Source: Thiobacillus denitrificans (GTDB taxonomy: Bacteria; Pseudomonadota; Gammaproteobacteria; Burkholderiales; Thiobacillaceae). Taken from it: 64,000 nt of DNA. The notes under the pieces are model-generated. The model had not been told where the DNA came from and made no database searches. It worked only from the letters and a program-made list of their open reading frames with translations. The DNA lies in contig DDRS01000021.1 of NCBI GenBank assembly GCA_002343685.1, positions 62,001-126,000 on the forward strand, given 5' to 3'. Numbering within the stretch: the stretch's first letter is position 1; the number at the start of each line of letters is the position of its first letter. Positions 8,455 through 17,053 of the stretch are shown here, piece after piece. The position numbers and the translations under genes were made by a program.

Positions 8455-9888
8455 TCAGAAGTCGAAATAGATGAACTTCTGGCTGCTGCCGCCGAAGACG
8501 ATGAGCGTCAGCGCCAGGCCTGCGTAGGCCGTGCCGCGCAGCGTGAAATGCAGTTGCCCCCAGCGCTGCAGACCTTGTCTCAAGAACCGTTCGATGGACG
8601 GTTCCAACAAGGTGAGCAGCAGACAGCCCCACACCAGCAGCTGCACATAGCTGCGTACCGACGCGACCTCGGTCGTCTCTCCCAGCCCCAGCATTGCCGC
8701 GGTGATGATCCACGCATCGTGAAACGAGTGCGCCCGGAAGAACACCCAGCTGATCCACACCAGTGCAAGCGTCACCGGCCAGCCCAGCCAGGACAGTAGC
8801 CGTGCGCTGAAGGAATGCGACAGCACGCCCAACCGCGAATAAAGGTCGAGCAGCAGGCGATGCAGCACCAGATAACCGCCATGCAGGAACCCCCAGAACA
8901 CGAAGGTCCAGGCGGCGCCGTGCCAGAGTCCGCCCAGCAGCATCGTGATCATCAGATTGGCCAGGTTGCGGGACTTGCCGCGCCGGTTGCCGCCGAGCGA
9001 GAAATACAGGTAGTCGCGCAGCCAGCGCGACAGGGTGATGTGCCAGCGCTGCCAGAATTCGCGGACGCTGCGGCTGGTATAGGGGTGGAGGAAGTTGCGC
9101 GGCAGGGTCACGCCGAACATCAGCGCCAGGCCGATGGCCATTTCGCTGTAGCCGGAAAAGTCGAAATAGATTTGCAGCGCAAATGAAGTCGTGGCGAGCC
9201 AGGCCAGGTAGAAGTCCAGCATGTCGGGGCGGCTGAACAAGTCGTCGGTCAGGAGCGAGAGATTGTCGGCAAACAACACTTTCTTGACCAGGCCCACCAT
9301 GAACACCAGTGCGCCCAGTTTGACGAACTCCGCCTTCAGCGGCTGCAGGGATTCCAGCTGTTCGACCAGCTCGGAGGCACGCAGGATGGGGCCGGCGATC
9401 ATATGCGGGAAGAAGGTCACATACAGCCACCAGGCGCGAAAGGAAATGCGGTGCGTCCATTCGCCCCGGTAGACGTCGATCATCACCGACAGCATGTGGA
9501 AGGTATAGAAGCTGATGCCCAGCGGCAGCGCCCAGTCCGCCCAACCGGGCGGCGCGCCGCCCACAGGCAGATCGAACCAAGTGCCCAGCGTCCACAGGCT
9601 GTCCAATGCCATCCCGAGATATTTGACGACCCCCAGAAAGCCCAGGTTCAGCACCAGGCCCGTCACCAGCAGCCGCTTGCTGCGGGTAGCCGACAGACCC
9701 GAGTAGATCAAGTAATTGAGGCTGACCGACATCGCCAGTAGGATGAGATAGACCGGTTTCCAGGACGCATAGAAAATCAGGCTGCCGACCAGGATGACGG
9801 CAGCACGCTCGCGATAATTGCGTGCGCCGGCGTAGAACATCAGCAGCACGGCAAAGAACAGCAGGAAAGTCGGTGAGCTGAACAACAT
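8455..9888 (-). CDS. MBOAT family O-acyltransferase (AlgI-like)
   Basis: 477 aa polytopic membrane protein with about ten hydrophobic segments, beginning MLFSSPTFLLFF as AlgI/PatA-type MBOAT proteins do. RNFLHPYTSRSVREFWQRWH and LLGGLWHGAAW (about residue 315) contain the conserved catalytic-channel histidine. These proteins move acyl (usually acetyl) groups across the inner membrane for O-acylation of extracellular polysaccharides. It starts 2 bp after the SGNH-like gene, a typical pairing in which the SGNH protein completes the transfer outside. It is convergent with the asparagine-synthase-like gene, 21 bp away. Confidence 0.88.
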   Translation of the reverse strand: MLFSSPTFLLFFAVLLMFYAGARNYRERAAVILVGSLIFYASWKPVYLILLAMSVSLNYLIYSGLSATRSKRLLVTGLVLNLGFLGVVKYLGMALDSLWTLGTWFDLPVGGAPPGWADWALPLGISFYTFHMLSVMIDVYRGEWTHRISFRAWWLYVTFFPHMIAGPILRASELVEQLESLQPLKAEFVKLGALVFMVGLVKKVLFADNLSLLTDDLFSRPDMLDFYLAWLATTSFALQIYFDFSGYSEMAIGLALMFGVTLPRNFLHPYTSRSVREFWQRWHITLSRWLRDYLYFSLGGNRRGKSRNLANLMITMLLGGLWHGAAWTFVFWGFLHGGYLVLHRLLLDLYSRLGVLSHSFSARLLSWLGWPVTLALVWISWVFFRAHSFHDAWIITAAMLGLGETTEVASVRSYVQLLVWGCLLLTLLEPSIERFLRQGLQRWGQLHFTLRGTAYAGLALTLIVFGGSSQKFIYFDF

Positions 9889-9890
9889 GC

Positions 9891-10886
9891 CTATCGATCC
9901 TTCCAGGCGGCCAGCTGATGCCCCAGTTCGGCGCTGTAACGCTGCGCGCCCCGGTCGTTCAAATGGCCTGCGTTGACGAAGTCGTCAGGGCCGAAGCCGG
10001 TCGGCGTGGGCAACACGATCACGCCACGTTGCCGCAAGCGTGCCAGCAGTGCCCGATAGGAGGCGGCCTCGGGGCGGGGATCGACAAAGGCGGACAAGCG
10101 GTCGCGCAAGGGCGGCAGGGTGACGAACACCCGTACGCCGCGCGACTGCAGGAGATCGATCGCCTGCCATAAAAAACGTTCGACGGCCGGTGCCGGAGGA
10201 TGCAAGGCCGCACCTTCCTGCTGTGCCACCTGACCCGCATTCTGGGCTGCGCCGAAACCCGCTCGATAGCCCGAATAGGCTGCTGCCGCCCCCCCGACCG
10301 GATCGAGCGAGCGCACACTGGCCTCGACGAATCGCAGCGCCTTGTCCGGTTCGCGCAACTGGCGAAGGTTGCCGCTGTACGACCACAGCCGCAGATGGCT
10401 TCCCAGCCAGTCGCGATAGCGGCCCGCATCCCACAGGGCGCGCCGGTCGGCAAGAAAGCTGACGTAACCGAGCGAATTGTCTTCCTGCAGGGCGCTTTCA
10501 TCCAGGCCGAGCACCACGGTCTGAATCGCCGCTTTTCCCAGCAGGCCGCGATCGTCCAGGCGCCGGATTTCGCCGTGATACACGATGGCATTGGCGCCCG
10601 GCAAACCCAGGTTGAAGCCGCTCGGGACATGACCCAGCCAGGCCCGCTCCACTGTACGCGGATCGATACCGTTGTCCGTTCGGCTGTTGCCGATGAAGAG
10701 GATATGCGGTGGGTGGCGCTCGACCTCGAACAGCTTGTCGTAGGCTCGCCCCTGGGCAAAAACCGCACGGTAGCGGAACATCACGGCTTCACTGTGCAGG
10801 GCCAGTTCAACCAGGCCCGTCAGCAGAAACGCCAGCCAGAAGGCCCAGCCCAGCCCGGGCGGCAGGCGCAAGCGAATCCCCGGCAC
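9891..10886 (-). CDS. SGNH-like membrane-anchored protein, MBOAT partner
   Basis: 331 aa, start GTG at 10886, 2 bp after the O-ligase stop. One N-terminal membrane helix (about residues 12-32) is followed by a periplasmic domain with ILFIGNSRTDNGIDP (block I; serine in GNS) and a C-terminal DDFVNAGHLNDRG that fits the D..H block V of SGNH hydrolases. AlgX/AlgJ/PatB-like proteins of this kind take the acyl group from an MBOAT protein and place it on the sugar. Assignment rests on these motifs plus adjacency to the MBOAT gene. Confidence 0.65.
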   Translation of the reverse strand: MPGIRLRLPPGLGWAFWLAFLLTGLVELALHSEAVMFRYRAVFAQGRAYDKLFEVERHPPHILFIGNSRTDNGIDPRTVERAWLGHVPSGFNLGLPGANAIVYHGEIRRLDDRGLLGKAAIQTVVLGLDESALQEDNSLGYVSFLADRRALWDAGRYRDWLGSHLRLWSYSGNLRQLREPDKALRFVEASVRSLDPVGGAAAAYSGYRAGFGAAQNAGQVAQQEGAALHPPAPAVERFLWQAIDLLQSRGVRVFVTLPPLRDRLSAFVDPRPEAASYRALLARLRQRGVIVLPTPTGFGPDDFVNAGHLNDRGAQRYSAELGHQLAAWKDR

Positions 10887-10888
10887 GG

Positions 10889-12211
10889 TCAGCCTCTGGG
10901 CCCGGTACTTTCCGGGCTGAACCGGCTCGACGGATGAGGCAGTTCACTACCCTGAACGCGGCCTTCGACAGGGACCACCTTTGCCAGTACGCCGGAAAAC
11001 TTGGCGGCCAGCACCAGGATGATCATCAAATGGTAGGGCAGGTCGAAATGACTCATGCCCAGGAATGCGCCGGCCACCGCATAACCGATGAGGCTCACCT
11101 GGATCATGGCCGCAAGATCGGCTGCCCATTTTTGCTCGGGGTCATGCTTGCATCGCTTGATGATCTGCCGGGCACGGATCCAGGCCAGCAATCCTAGCAG
11201 CATGAACAAGGCGAATCCGATGAACCCCTGCTCCCCCATCATCTCGAAATAGATGCTGTGCACATCGTGGACATTCCAGGGGTCCGGGGCATATTGGCGG
11301 AATGTGGGCGGCCTGAACATATCAAAGCCGCCGCCCGTGATGCGAACCTTCGCCACATTGTATGCGGTGTGCCAGGCATTGATGCGGCCCTCCGCCGACT
11401 GGTCGGTCTGATAGGTCTTGATCGTATTCATCCGGTCATACCAGGCCTGCGGCATGATCGAGGCCATGATGGCCACGGCGATCAGCATGTAAAAGCCGGT
11501 GACGATCTTGTTGCGGCTTTTCATCCACAGGAACAGCCCCATCGCCACCATCGCCAGCATGCCGCCACGCGACTGGCTGCCGATGGCTGCTACGCCGGTC
11601 AGCACCATGGCGCTGGCCAGTCCGATCTTGACCCACTTGCGCGTTTCCTGCAGGTGGAGGTAGCGGATGAGCGGAATCGTCATCACCAGGGCGAGTGCCA
11701 TTTCGTTGTTGCCGCCGACAAAGGTGCCGGTCGGCCCCTGCACGCGGTATACCCCGCCGTTGATGATGGTGAAGATCCCGCCCTTGACGCCGTAGAACCC
11801 GAACGACAATGCAATCACCCAGACCAGCCAGTGCAGCTTGTAGCGCTCGTTGATGATCAGCACCGTGAGCAGGACCATCAGCATGATCTTCCAGACCTTG
11901 TTCCACTGGAACCATGCCAGGTCAGGGTAGAACGCAAAGAAAGTGGTAAACAACATCCAGCCGGTAAGGATCAGCAGGACGATGACTTCGCGCGTCCACA
12001 GCATCTCCTTCTTTTCCTTCGACGCCATGAAGGCGAGGATGGTGACGCTACCGACGATCATCGAGAACGGCATGTTGTAGGCAAAACCCCACGCCAGCCG
12101 GTGCGGATTCATGTAGCCGAGCCACGACCACAGCAGGATGCCCAGCCAGGGACGTCTGAAGACGAAAGGCAATAGGCCGAAAATCAGGCCGGTGATGAAC
12201 AGATCTCTCAT
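10889..12211 (-). CDS. O-antigen-ligase-like protein of the XrtA system
   Basis: 440 aa, about ten membrane helices. The start MRDLFITGLIFGLLPF and LGYMNPHRLAWGFAY are characteristic of the putative O-glycosylation ligase associated with exosortase A (the TIGR03097 type, from memory). A large periplasmic loop (about residues 275-340: SAEGRINAWHTAYN ... RITGGGFDMF) carries the conserved region of the Wzy/WaaL superfamily. It may polymerise the repeat unit or transfer glycans to protein. The ATG at 12211 overlaps the stop of the preceding 50-codon ORF by 4 bp. Confidence 0.88.
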   Translation of the reverse strand: MRDLFITGLIFGLLPFVFRRPWLGILLWSWLGYMNPHRLAWGFAYNMPFSMIVGSVTILAFMASKEKKEMLWTREVIVLLILTGWMLFTTFFAFYPDLAWFQWNKVWKIMLMVLLTVLIINERYKLHWLVWVIALSFGFYGVKGGIFTIINGGVYRVQGPTGTFVGGNNEMALALVMTIPLIRYLHLQETRKWVKIGLASAMVLTGVAAIGSQSRGGMLAMVAMGLFLWMKSRNKIVTGFYMLIAVAIMASIMPQAWYDRMNTIKTYQTDQSAEGRINAWHTAYNVAKVRITGGGFDMFRPPTFRQYAPDPWNVHDVHSIYFEMMGEQGFIGFALFMLLGLLAWIRARQIIKRCKHDPEQKWAADLAAMIQVSLIGYAVAGAFLGMSHFDLPYHLMIILVLAAKFSGVLAKVVPVEGRVQGSELPHPSSRFSPESTGPRG

Positions 12212-12360
12212 GCGGGTTCGGCTTTCTGCGCGGCGGGCGGAATGATGGCGCCTGACCGATCCGTCATCAAGCCACCCGGAAAATATTGCGCCCTCGAGGT
12301 GTTGCAACAGAACGCGGCAGCGCTGGGCCAGGCTTGTGGCTTTATGGCCAGGGCACTCAT
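12208..12360 (-). CDS. Small ORF of 50 codons, coupled on both sides
   Basis: Hypothetical 50-aa product (starts MSALAIKPQAWPS, ends AAQKAEPA). The case for translation is positional: its ATG (12360-12358) overlaps the ligase stop as ATGA, and its TGA (12210-12208) overlaps the next gene's ATG as ATGA, the same coupling used along this operon. It has two cysteines side by side and no membrane helix. I do not recognise a family. It could be a genuine small protein or only a coupling relay that lets ribosomes cross 146 bp. Confidence 0.45.
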   Translation of the reverse strand: MSALAIKPQAWPSAAAFCCNTSRAQYFPGGLMTDRSGAIIPPAAQKAEPA

Positions 12361-13733
12361 CGGCCGACCTGCGCCAGTGCGCCATGCACGGGGACATGAC
12401 TCACCACATAGCGATGCTTGCCGGACGCTTCCGGCGCGATCGCGTCCAGCAAACAGATATCGACGGCCAGCTTGGTGCCCAGACGCGCCTGCAGCCCCCG
12501 GATCACGGCTGCGCGCGCTTCGTCGTTCCAGCGCGTGTCCGGGACGACCTGTACTTCGAGCCGGTCTAGCGCATGCTGGATCAGCTTGAACTGCCCCACG
12601 CCCGGCACCGCGCGCAGCACATAGATCACCGCCAAGGCATGCATGATGCGGCCGTCGGCGGCAACGATGAAATCGGTCTGTCGCCCCACCACGGTATCCA
12701 GTACCGTGAGGCCGCGTCCGCTCGGGTCGTGCCGGCCCGAATGGCGCACCACGTCGCCGGTACGGTAGCGGATGAACGGTTGGGCGGCCGACACCAGGCT
12801 GGTGATCACGGCCTCGCCTTCCTCCACTGGATTGCCCGCCGCGTCGAGCACCTCGATCAGATGCGTTTCGCACATCTGCAGCAACACCCCATCTGGCGAC
12901 TGCAAGGCCATCAGGCCGGCATCGCGCGCGCCGTATTCGACCGAGACCGGCACCCCGAACACCCGTTCGATCAGTTCGCGTTGATGCGGAAACAAGGGCT
13001 CGCCCGTGGTGCTGACCACGCGCAGTGCGGGCGGCCGGAGCCGCGTGCCGCGCGCCTCGGCATGCGCTGCGAGCAACGCCAGGCTGCTGGCATAGCCATA
13101 GATCGCTTTCGGGTTCCAGGCTCGCATGGCTTCCAAATACTCGTCCATGCACGCAGGCGACATGTCGAACGCATTCAGCAGCAGCTGGTTGACCAGCCGG
13201 TCGCGCAAGGTCTTGATGCGATCGGTCTTGCTCAGCTCCACCGGTGCGCCCCACAGATAGACTTCGCGCTCGCCGGGTTCCACGCCCCACCAGCGTCGCG
13301 CGCGCAATCGCCCGGCCGCATCCGCGGCCTGGCGTGCACGGCCGAAATGGAAAATCAGCGGCTCGCCGCTGGAGCCGCCCGTCGTATAGGGAAACACGCC
13401 GCCCGGCACGTCACGCCACACCAGCTGTTCGACGTTCTCGCGCGCATCGCGCTTGTCCATCGTCGGCAAGCGCGACAAATCGCTCGGCAACACCGCCCCC
13501 GCCCGAACGGTCTCGACCAGCCCGGCGGCATGCAGCCGGGACGCATGCCAGGGGCTGTGCGCCAGCGCGGTTTGCAACAGTACATTGAGATGCCCGGTCT
13601 GATAGTCCAGCATGTCGTCGCGCGACAGCCACTGGGTGCGCTCAAGTTCCTCCAGCATGGGAAACGTAGGCCGATGCATCGCCGCTTCCTGCAAGCGAAA
13701 TACATTGCGGGCGAACCAGGCCGGCACGCTCAT
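12357..13733 (-). CDS. PaaK/CapK-like AMP-forming ligase
   Basis: 458 aa. YTTGGSSGEPLIF (about residue 112) is the phosphate-binding loop, EYGARDAG (about 275) the adenine/acyl motif, and FIRYRTGDVV (about 325) the hinge of the adenylate-forming superfamily in its phenylacetate-CoA ligase / CapK branch. CapK-like proteins occur in capsule and EPS clusters, where they are thought to activate an organic acid for attachment to the polymer; the acid is unknown. The ATG at 13733 overlaps the stop of the sulfotransferase gene as ATGA. No acyl carrier protein is encoded next to it. Confidence 0.8.
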   Translation of the reverse strand: MSVPAWFARNVFRLQEAAMHRPTFPMLEELERTQWLSRDDMLDYQTGHLNVLLQTALAHSPWHASRLHAAGLVETVRAGAVLPSDLSRLPTMDKRDARENVEQLVWRDVPGGVFPYTTGGSSGEPLIFHFGRARQAADAAGRLRARRWWGVEPGEREVYLWGAPVELSKTDRIKTLRDRLVNQLLLNAFDMSPACMDEYLEAMRAWNPKAIYGYASSLALLAAHAEARGTRLRPPALRVVSTTGEPLFPHQRELIERVFGVPVSVEYGARDAGLMALQSPDGVLLQMCETHLIEVLDAAGNPVEEGEAVITSLVSAAQPFIRYRTGDVVRHSGRHDPSGRGLTVLDTVVGRQTDFIVAADGRIMHALAVIYVLRAVPGVGQFKLIQHALDRLEVQVVPDTRWNDEARAAVIRGLQARLGTKLAVDICLLDAIAPEASGKHRYVVSHVPVHGALAQVGR

Positions 13734-14575
13734 GTCCGACTCCGCAAAGACAATGCCTTGAAACGCGCCAACAGTTCGTCGCACAAGGCCGTGACGGCCG
13801 GCGAAATGTCCGGTGGACTGCGATGCCTGACCGAGCGCGCATGGATGCGCCCTGCGATGGCGGCATTGAATCCTGGCAATTCGAGGAAATCGTATACCGC
13901 CGCGACCTCGCGCATCGGGTTCTGCACCAGTGCTTCGTAGAACACCACACGCACACGGGGGTCCGCTGCCAACTGATGTTCGAAGAACAGCGCATTGCGA
14001 TAGAACCACATGATCGCGGCGCCTTCCGCCTCGCTGGCGTCAGGGCGGTACAAGGCCATCAGCAGCTCACGGGTCGCCGGCGACATGCCGCGTCCGCGCC
14101 AGTCGCTCGTATCGCCGTGGGCCAGCCGATGCCACTGCGGCACGAAGTTTCCGAAAGAACGGATCGCCGAATTGACGCTGTCGCGCCAGTCGCGCACCAC
14201 CCACAGGGTCTTGGCGGGACGGAACGTCGCCATCAAATGCGGAAGCTGGTCGAGTTCGCACAACGCCTTGATCACGAACACCGGCGCCGGGCTTGCCAAC
14301 GCCAACTGGCGGATCACGGCAGGATCGCGCATCTCGTAACGTTCGAATGCGCGCGGATCGGTCTCGTGAAACACCTGGGTGGCCGCGCTGGCATCCAGCA
14401 CGTCCATCAGGAGATTGGTCCCGGAGCGCTGCATGCCCGCCACGAAAACATGCTGGGCCACCGGGTGCGGACGCAGGCGCTGGCGCCATACCTTGGCGTG
14501 GCGCCACAGCGCATGTCGAATTCGTGTCGACATGCTGCGGGCATCATGGCCGGTCGCAGGCTTGGCGGCGCTCAT
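13730..14575 (-). CDS. Sulfotransferase family protein
   Basis: 281 aa. HVFVAGMQRSGTNLLMDVL (about residue 33) is the PAPS 5'-phosphosulfate loop and TLWVVRDWRDSVNSAIRSF (about 120) the RDxxDSxxS 3'-phosphate site. Distinct in sequence from the sulfotransferase at 5556-6482, so it probably modifies another position or sugar. The start at 14575 (MSAAKPATG) overlaps the upstream GT4 stop as ATGA; its stop overlaps the PaaK-like gene. Cytoplasmic, no signal peptide. Confidence 0.82.
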   Translation of the reverse strand: MSAAKPATGHDARSMSTRIRHALWRHAKVWRQRLRPHPVAQHVFVAGMQRSGTNLLMDVLDASAATQVFHETDPRAFERYEMRDPAVIRQLALASPAPVFVIKALCELDQLPHLMATFRPAKTLWVVRDWRDSVNSAIRSFGNFVPQWHRLAHGDTSDWRGRGMSPATRELLMALYRPDASEAEGAAIMWFYRNALFFEHQLAADPRVRVVFYEALVQNPMREVAAVYDFLELPGFNAAIAGRIHARSVRHRSPPDISPAVTALCDELLARFKALSLRSRT

Positions 14576-15834
14576 TGCCCGGCCGCCGCCGGCGCAGACC
14601 GGACGGAAGAAGCTGGCGCAGCCAGCAGGGCATCGAATGCGCGCAGCAGTTGTGCCACACGCTTGTCCCACTGGTTGGCCTGCGCATAGTCGATGATCGC
14701 GGTGCGATCCCAATTCTTGTCGAGTGCGGCGTCCAAGGCCTGCTGCAGGGCCGCGGCGTCGCCGAACGGCACGATGCTGCCGAGCGCGTCACGGCAGACC
14801 ACTTCCGCGTTGCCGCCCACATCGGTGGTCACGACGGGCAGGCCACAGGCCATGGCCTCGAGAAACACGTTCGCCCAGCCTTCGTTGCGGGTGGCCAGCA
14901 CGAACACATCGGCAGCCGACAGCGGCCATTTGAGCGCGTCGGGCGGCAGCGTGCCAAGGAAATGTACGCGTCCGCTCAATCCCAGCCGGGCGACCTGCGC
15001 CTCGAGCTCGGCGCGCAGATCGCCTTCGCCGCCACCGCCGCCGACGATGAGGTAATGCAGATCCGGATGGCGCGCCATGAGCGGCGGCAGGCAATCGATG
15101 ACGCGGTGCATGCCCTTGCGCTCGACCAGGCCGCCGACCGAAATCAGCACCTGCGCCCGGTCCGGCAAATCGAAGCGCGCGCGCGCGGCAACGCGATCGA
15201 CGGGATGAAAAACATGGGTATCCACACCGTTGCCGACCACTTCGGTTTTGCTTGCGTCGACACCAAGATCCAGCGCCAGTTGGCGCAGCGAGCCGGATAC
15301 CGAGAACACCCGCGCCGCCGCACCAAGCGCGCGTACCAGCTGGCGGCGCAAGACCGGATTGCGGCTATGCGGCACTTCGGTGCCGCGCAAGGTCAGGGTC
15401 ACCGGCAAACCCAGCCAGCGCCCCAGCCGGGTCGCGGCATCGCCGTCCGGGTAGCCGAAATGCGCATCGATGAGCCGTGCGCCTTCGCGCCGCAGGCGCC
15501 GCATCAGAAAAAAGCAGCACAGCGCCATCGATGCGCCGTCGAGCCGACGCAACAGGCCGGGCAACGACAGGAAGCGCGGATGATAGACGCGGATGCCCTG
15601 CTGGATTTCCAGCGCCGGCGCCTGCGGGCGATAGCCGGGACGCAGCCGGCGGATCAGCGACTGCCCGGGAAACCACGCCTGCGGCGAGACGACGGCAAGC
15701 GGCCGCTGCTGCGCCACGCGAAACATGCGCTCGCGGATGAACAGCCCCGCAGCGGGGCGAGCCGCACTGGGGAACAGCGAACTGAACACGACCAGATCGA
15801 GGCGGCCCGCATCGGCGGTACATCCGTCAGCCAA
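14572..15834 (-). CDS. Family 4 glycosyltransferase
   Basis: 420 aa GT-B enzyme. LVVFSSLFPSAARP at the N-terminus, LISVGGLVERKGMHRVI (about 225) opening the C-terminal Rossmann domain, and NEGWANVFLEAMACGLPVV (about 320) with the GT4 E-x7-E pattern. The only start that keeps the full first strand is a TTG at 15834, which overlaps the upstream stop by 8 bp; no ATG or GTG lies in a better place. Part of the tightly packed operon. Confidence 0.85.
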   Translation of the reverse strand: MADGCTADAGRLDLVVFSSLFPSAARPAAGLFIRERMFRVAQQRPLAVVSPQAWFPGQSLIRRLRPGYRPQAPALEIQQGIRVYHPRFLSLPGLLRRLDGASMALCCFFLMRRLRREGARLIDAHFGYPDGDAATRLGRWLGLPVTLTLRGTEVPHSRNPVLRRQLVRALGAAARVFSVSGSLRQLALDLGVDASKTEVVGNGVDTHVFHPVDRVAARARFDLPDRAQVLISVGGLVERKGMHRVIDCLPPLMARHPDLHYLIVGGGGGEGDLRAELEAQVARLGLSGRVHFLGTLPPDALKWPLSAADVFVLATRNEGWANVFLEAMACGLPVVTTDVGGNAEVVCRDALGSIVPFGDAAALQQALDAALDKNWDRTAIIDYAQANQWDKRVAQLLRAFDALLAAPASSVRSAPAAAGQ

Positions 15835-17053
15835 GCGCTGCCTCCATCCCCGGTTTGACGAGGTTGCCGTATACGCTGCGATAGCGTGCCACGCTGGCGG
15901 GCCAGTTGCGTTCGGATTCCACGAATTGGCGGCCGTTGCGCTTCATGCCGTCCCAACCCTGCTCGTACTTCAGCAGCGCCACCACCTTGCTGGCAAGATC
16001 GCCGGCATGGCCAGCCCGGAACAGCACGCCGGTCTTGCCGTCCTGGATCAGTTCCTTGTGGCCGCCGACGTCGGAGGCCACCATCAACCGCCCCTGCGCC
16101 ATCGCTTCCAGCGGCTTCAGCGGCGTGACCAGTTCGGTCAGGCGCATCGGGTGACGCGCATACACCAGCACGTCGATCAGATCGTAATAACGATTCACCT
16201 CGCCGTGCGGCACGCGCCCGGTGAAAATCACGCGGTCTTTCAGATCGAGCGCCATCACCTGCTGCTTCAGCGCCGCATCCTGCGGCCCGCCGCCGACCAG
16301 CAGCACTTTGACGTCGGGCATCTGCTTGAGAATCGTCGGCAAGGCGGCGATCAGCAGGTCCAGGCCTTCGTAGGCATAGAACGAGCCGATGAAGCCGAGC
16401 ACGCGGCTGGTGCCGAGCCCCAGTTTCATTTTCAGTTCGGCATCCGGCTTGCCGCCGACAGCAAACTTGTCGATGTCGACCGCATTGGGAATCACCGTGA
16501 TCTTGCCGGACGGAACGCCGCGCGCGGCAAGATCGCTGCGCAGGCCTTCGCAGATGACCGTCACCGCGTCGGCATGCTTGACGGCCCAGGTTTCCAGCGC
16601 CCGGGTGAGCCGGTAGCGCAGGCTGCCCTCTTTCGTGCTGCCGTGATCGACGGCGGCGTCTTCCCAGAAGGCGCGGATTTCATAGACTACTGGAATACCC
16701 AGCTTGCGGCCGACGCGGATCGCCGGCACCGCATCCAGCACCGGCGAATGCGCGTGGATCACGTCGGGTTGCAATTCCTTTGCCAGCGCCAGCAAGCGCT
16801 TTTCGATGGCTCCCATCACGGCGAACGGGTCGCCCCCCGGCAGGTGCGCCAGCAGCCCCGTCGGCTTCGGCGTGCGATAGAAATGCAGGCCGTCAGCATC
16901 CTCTTCCATCACCGTGCAATCGATCTGCTTGGGGCCGGACAGATGGTAGGTCTCCCAGCCCATTTTTCGCTGGTTGCGCAGAATTGCCGCGCTGCGGAAG
17001 GTATAGCCGGAATGCAGCGGCAGGGTATGGTCGAACACGTGGAGGATCTTCAT
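15827..17053 (-). CDS. XrtA-system glycosyltransferase, family 4
   Basis: 408 aa. MKILHVFDHTLPLHSGYTFR matches the exosortase A-associated GT4 family I know as TIGR04063. VLGFIGSFYAYEGLDLLI (about 210) and RLTELVTPLKPLEAMAQG (about 310) form the donor site; the glutamate of TPLKPLEAMA is conserved. The start at 17053 overlaps the amidotransferase stop as ATGA. Adds one sugar of the EPS repeat; which one is unknown. Confidence 0.9.
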   Translation of the reverse strand: MKILHVFDHTLPLHSGYTFRSAAILRNQRKMGWETYHLSGPKQIDCTVMEEDADGLHFYRTPKPTGLLAHLPGGDPFAVMGAIEKRLLALAKELQPDVIHAHSPVLDAVPAIRVGRKLGIPVVYEIRAFWEDAAVDHGSTKEGSLRYRLTRALETWAVKHADAVTVICEGLRSDLAARGVPSGKITVIPNAVDIDKFAVGGKPDAELKMKLGLGTSRVLGFIGSFYAYEGLDLLIAALPTILKQMPDVKVLLVGGGPQDAALKQQVMALDLKDRVIFTGRVPHGEVNRYYDLIDVLVYARHPMRLTELVTPLKPLEAMAQGRLMVASDVGGHKELIQDGKTGVLFRAGHAGDLASKVVALLKYEQGWDGMKRNGRQFVESERNWPASVARYRSVYGNLVKPGMEAALG

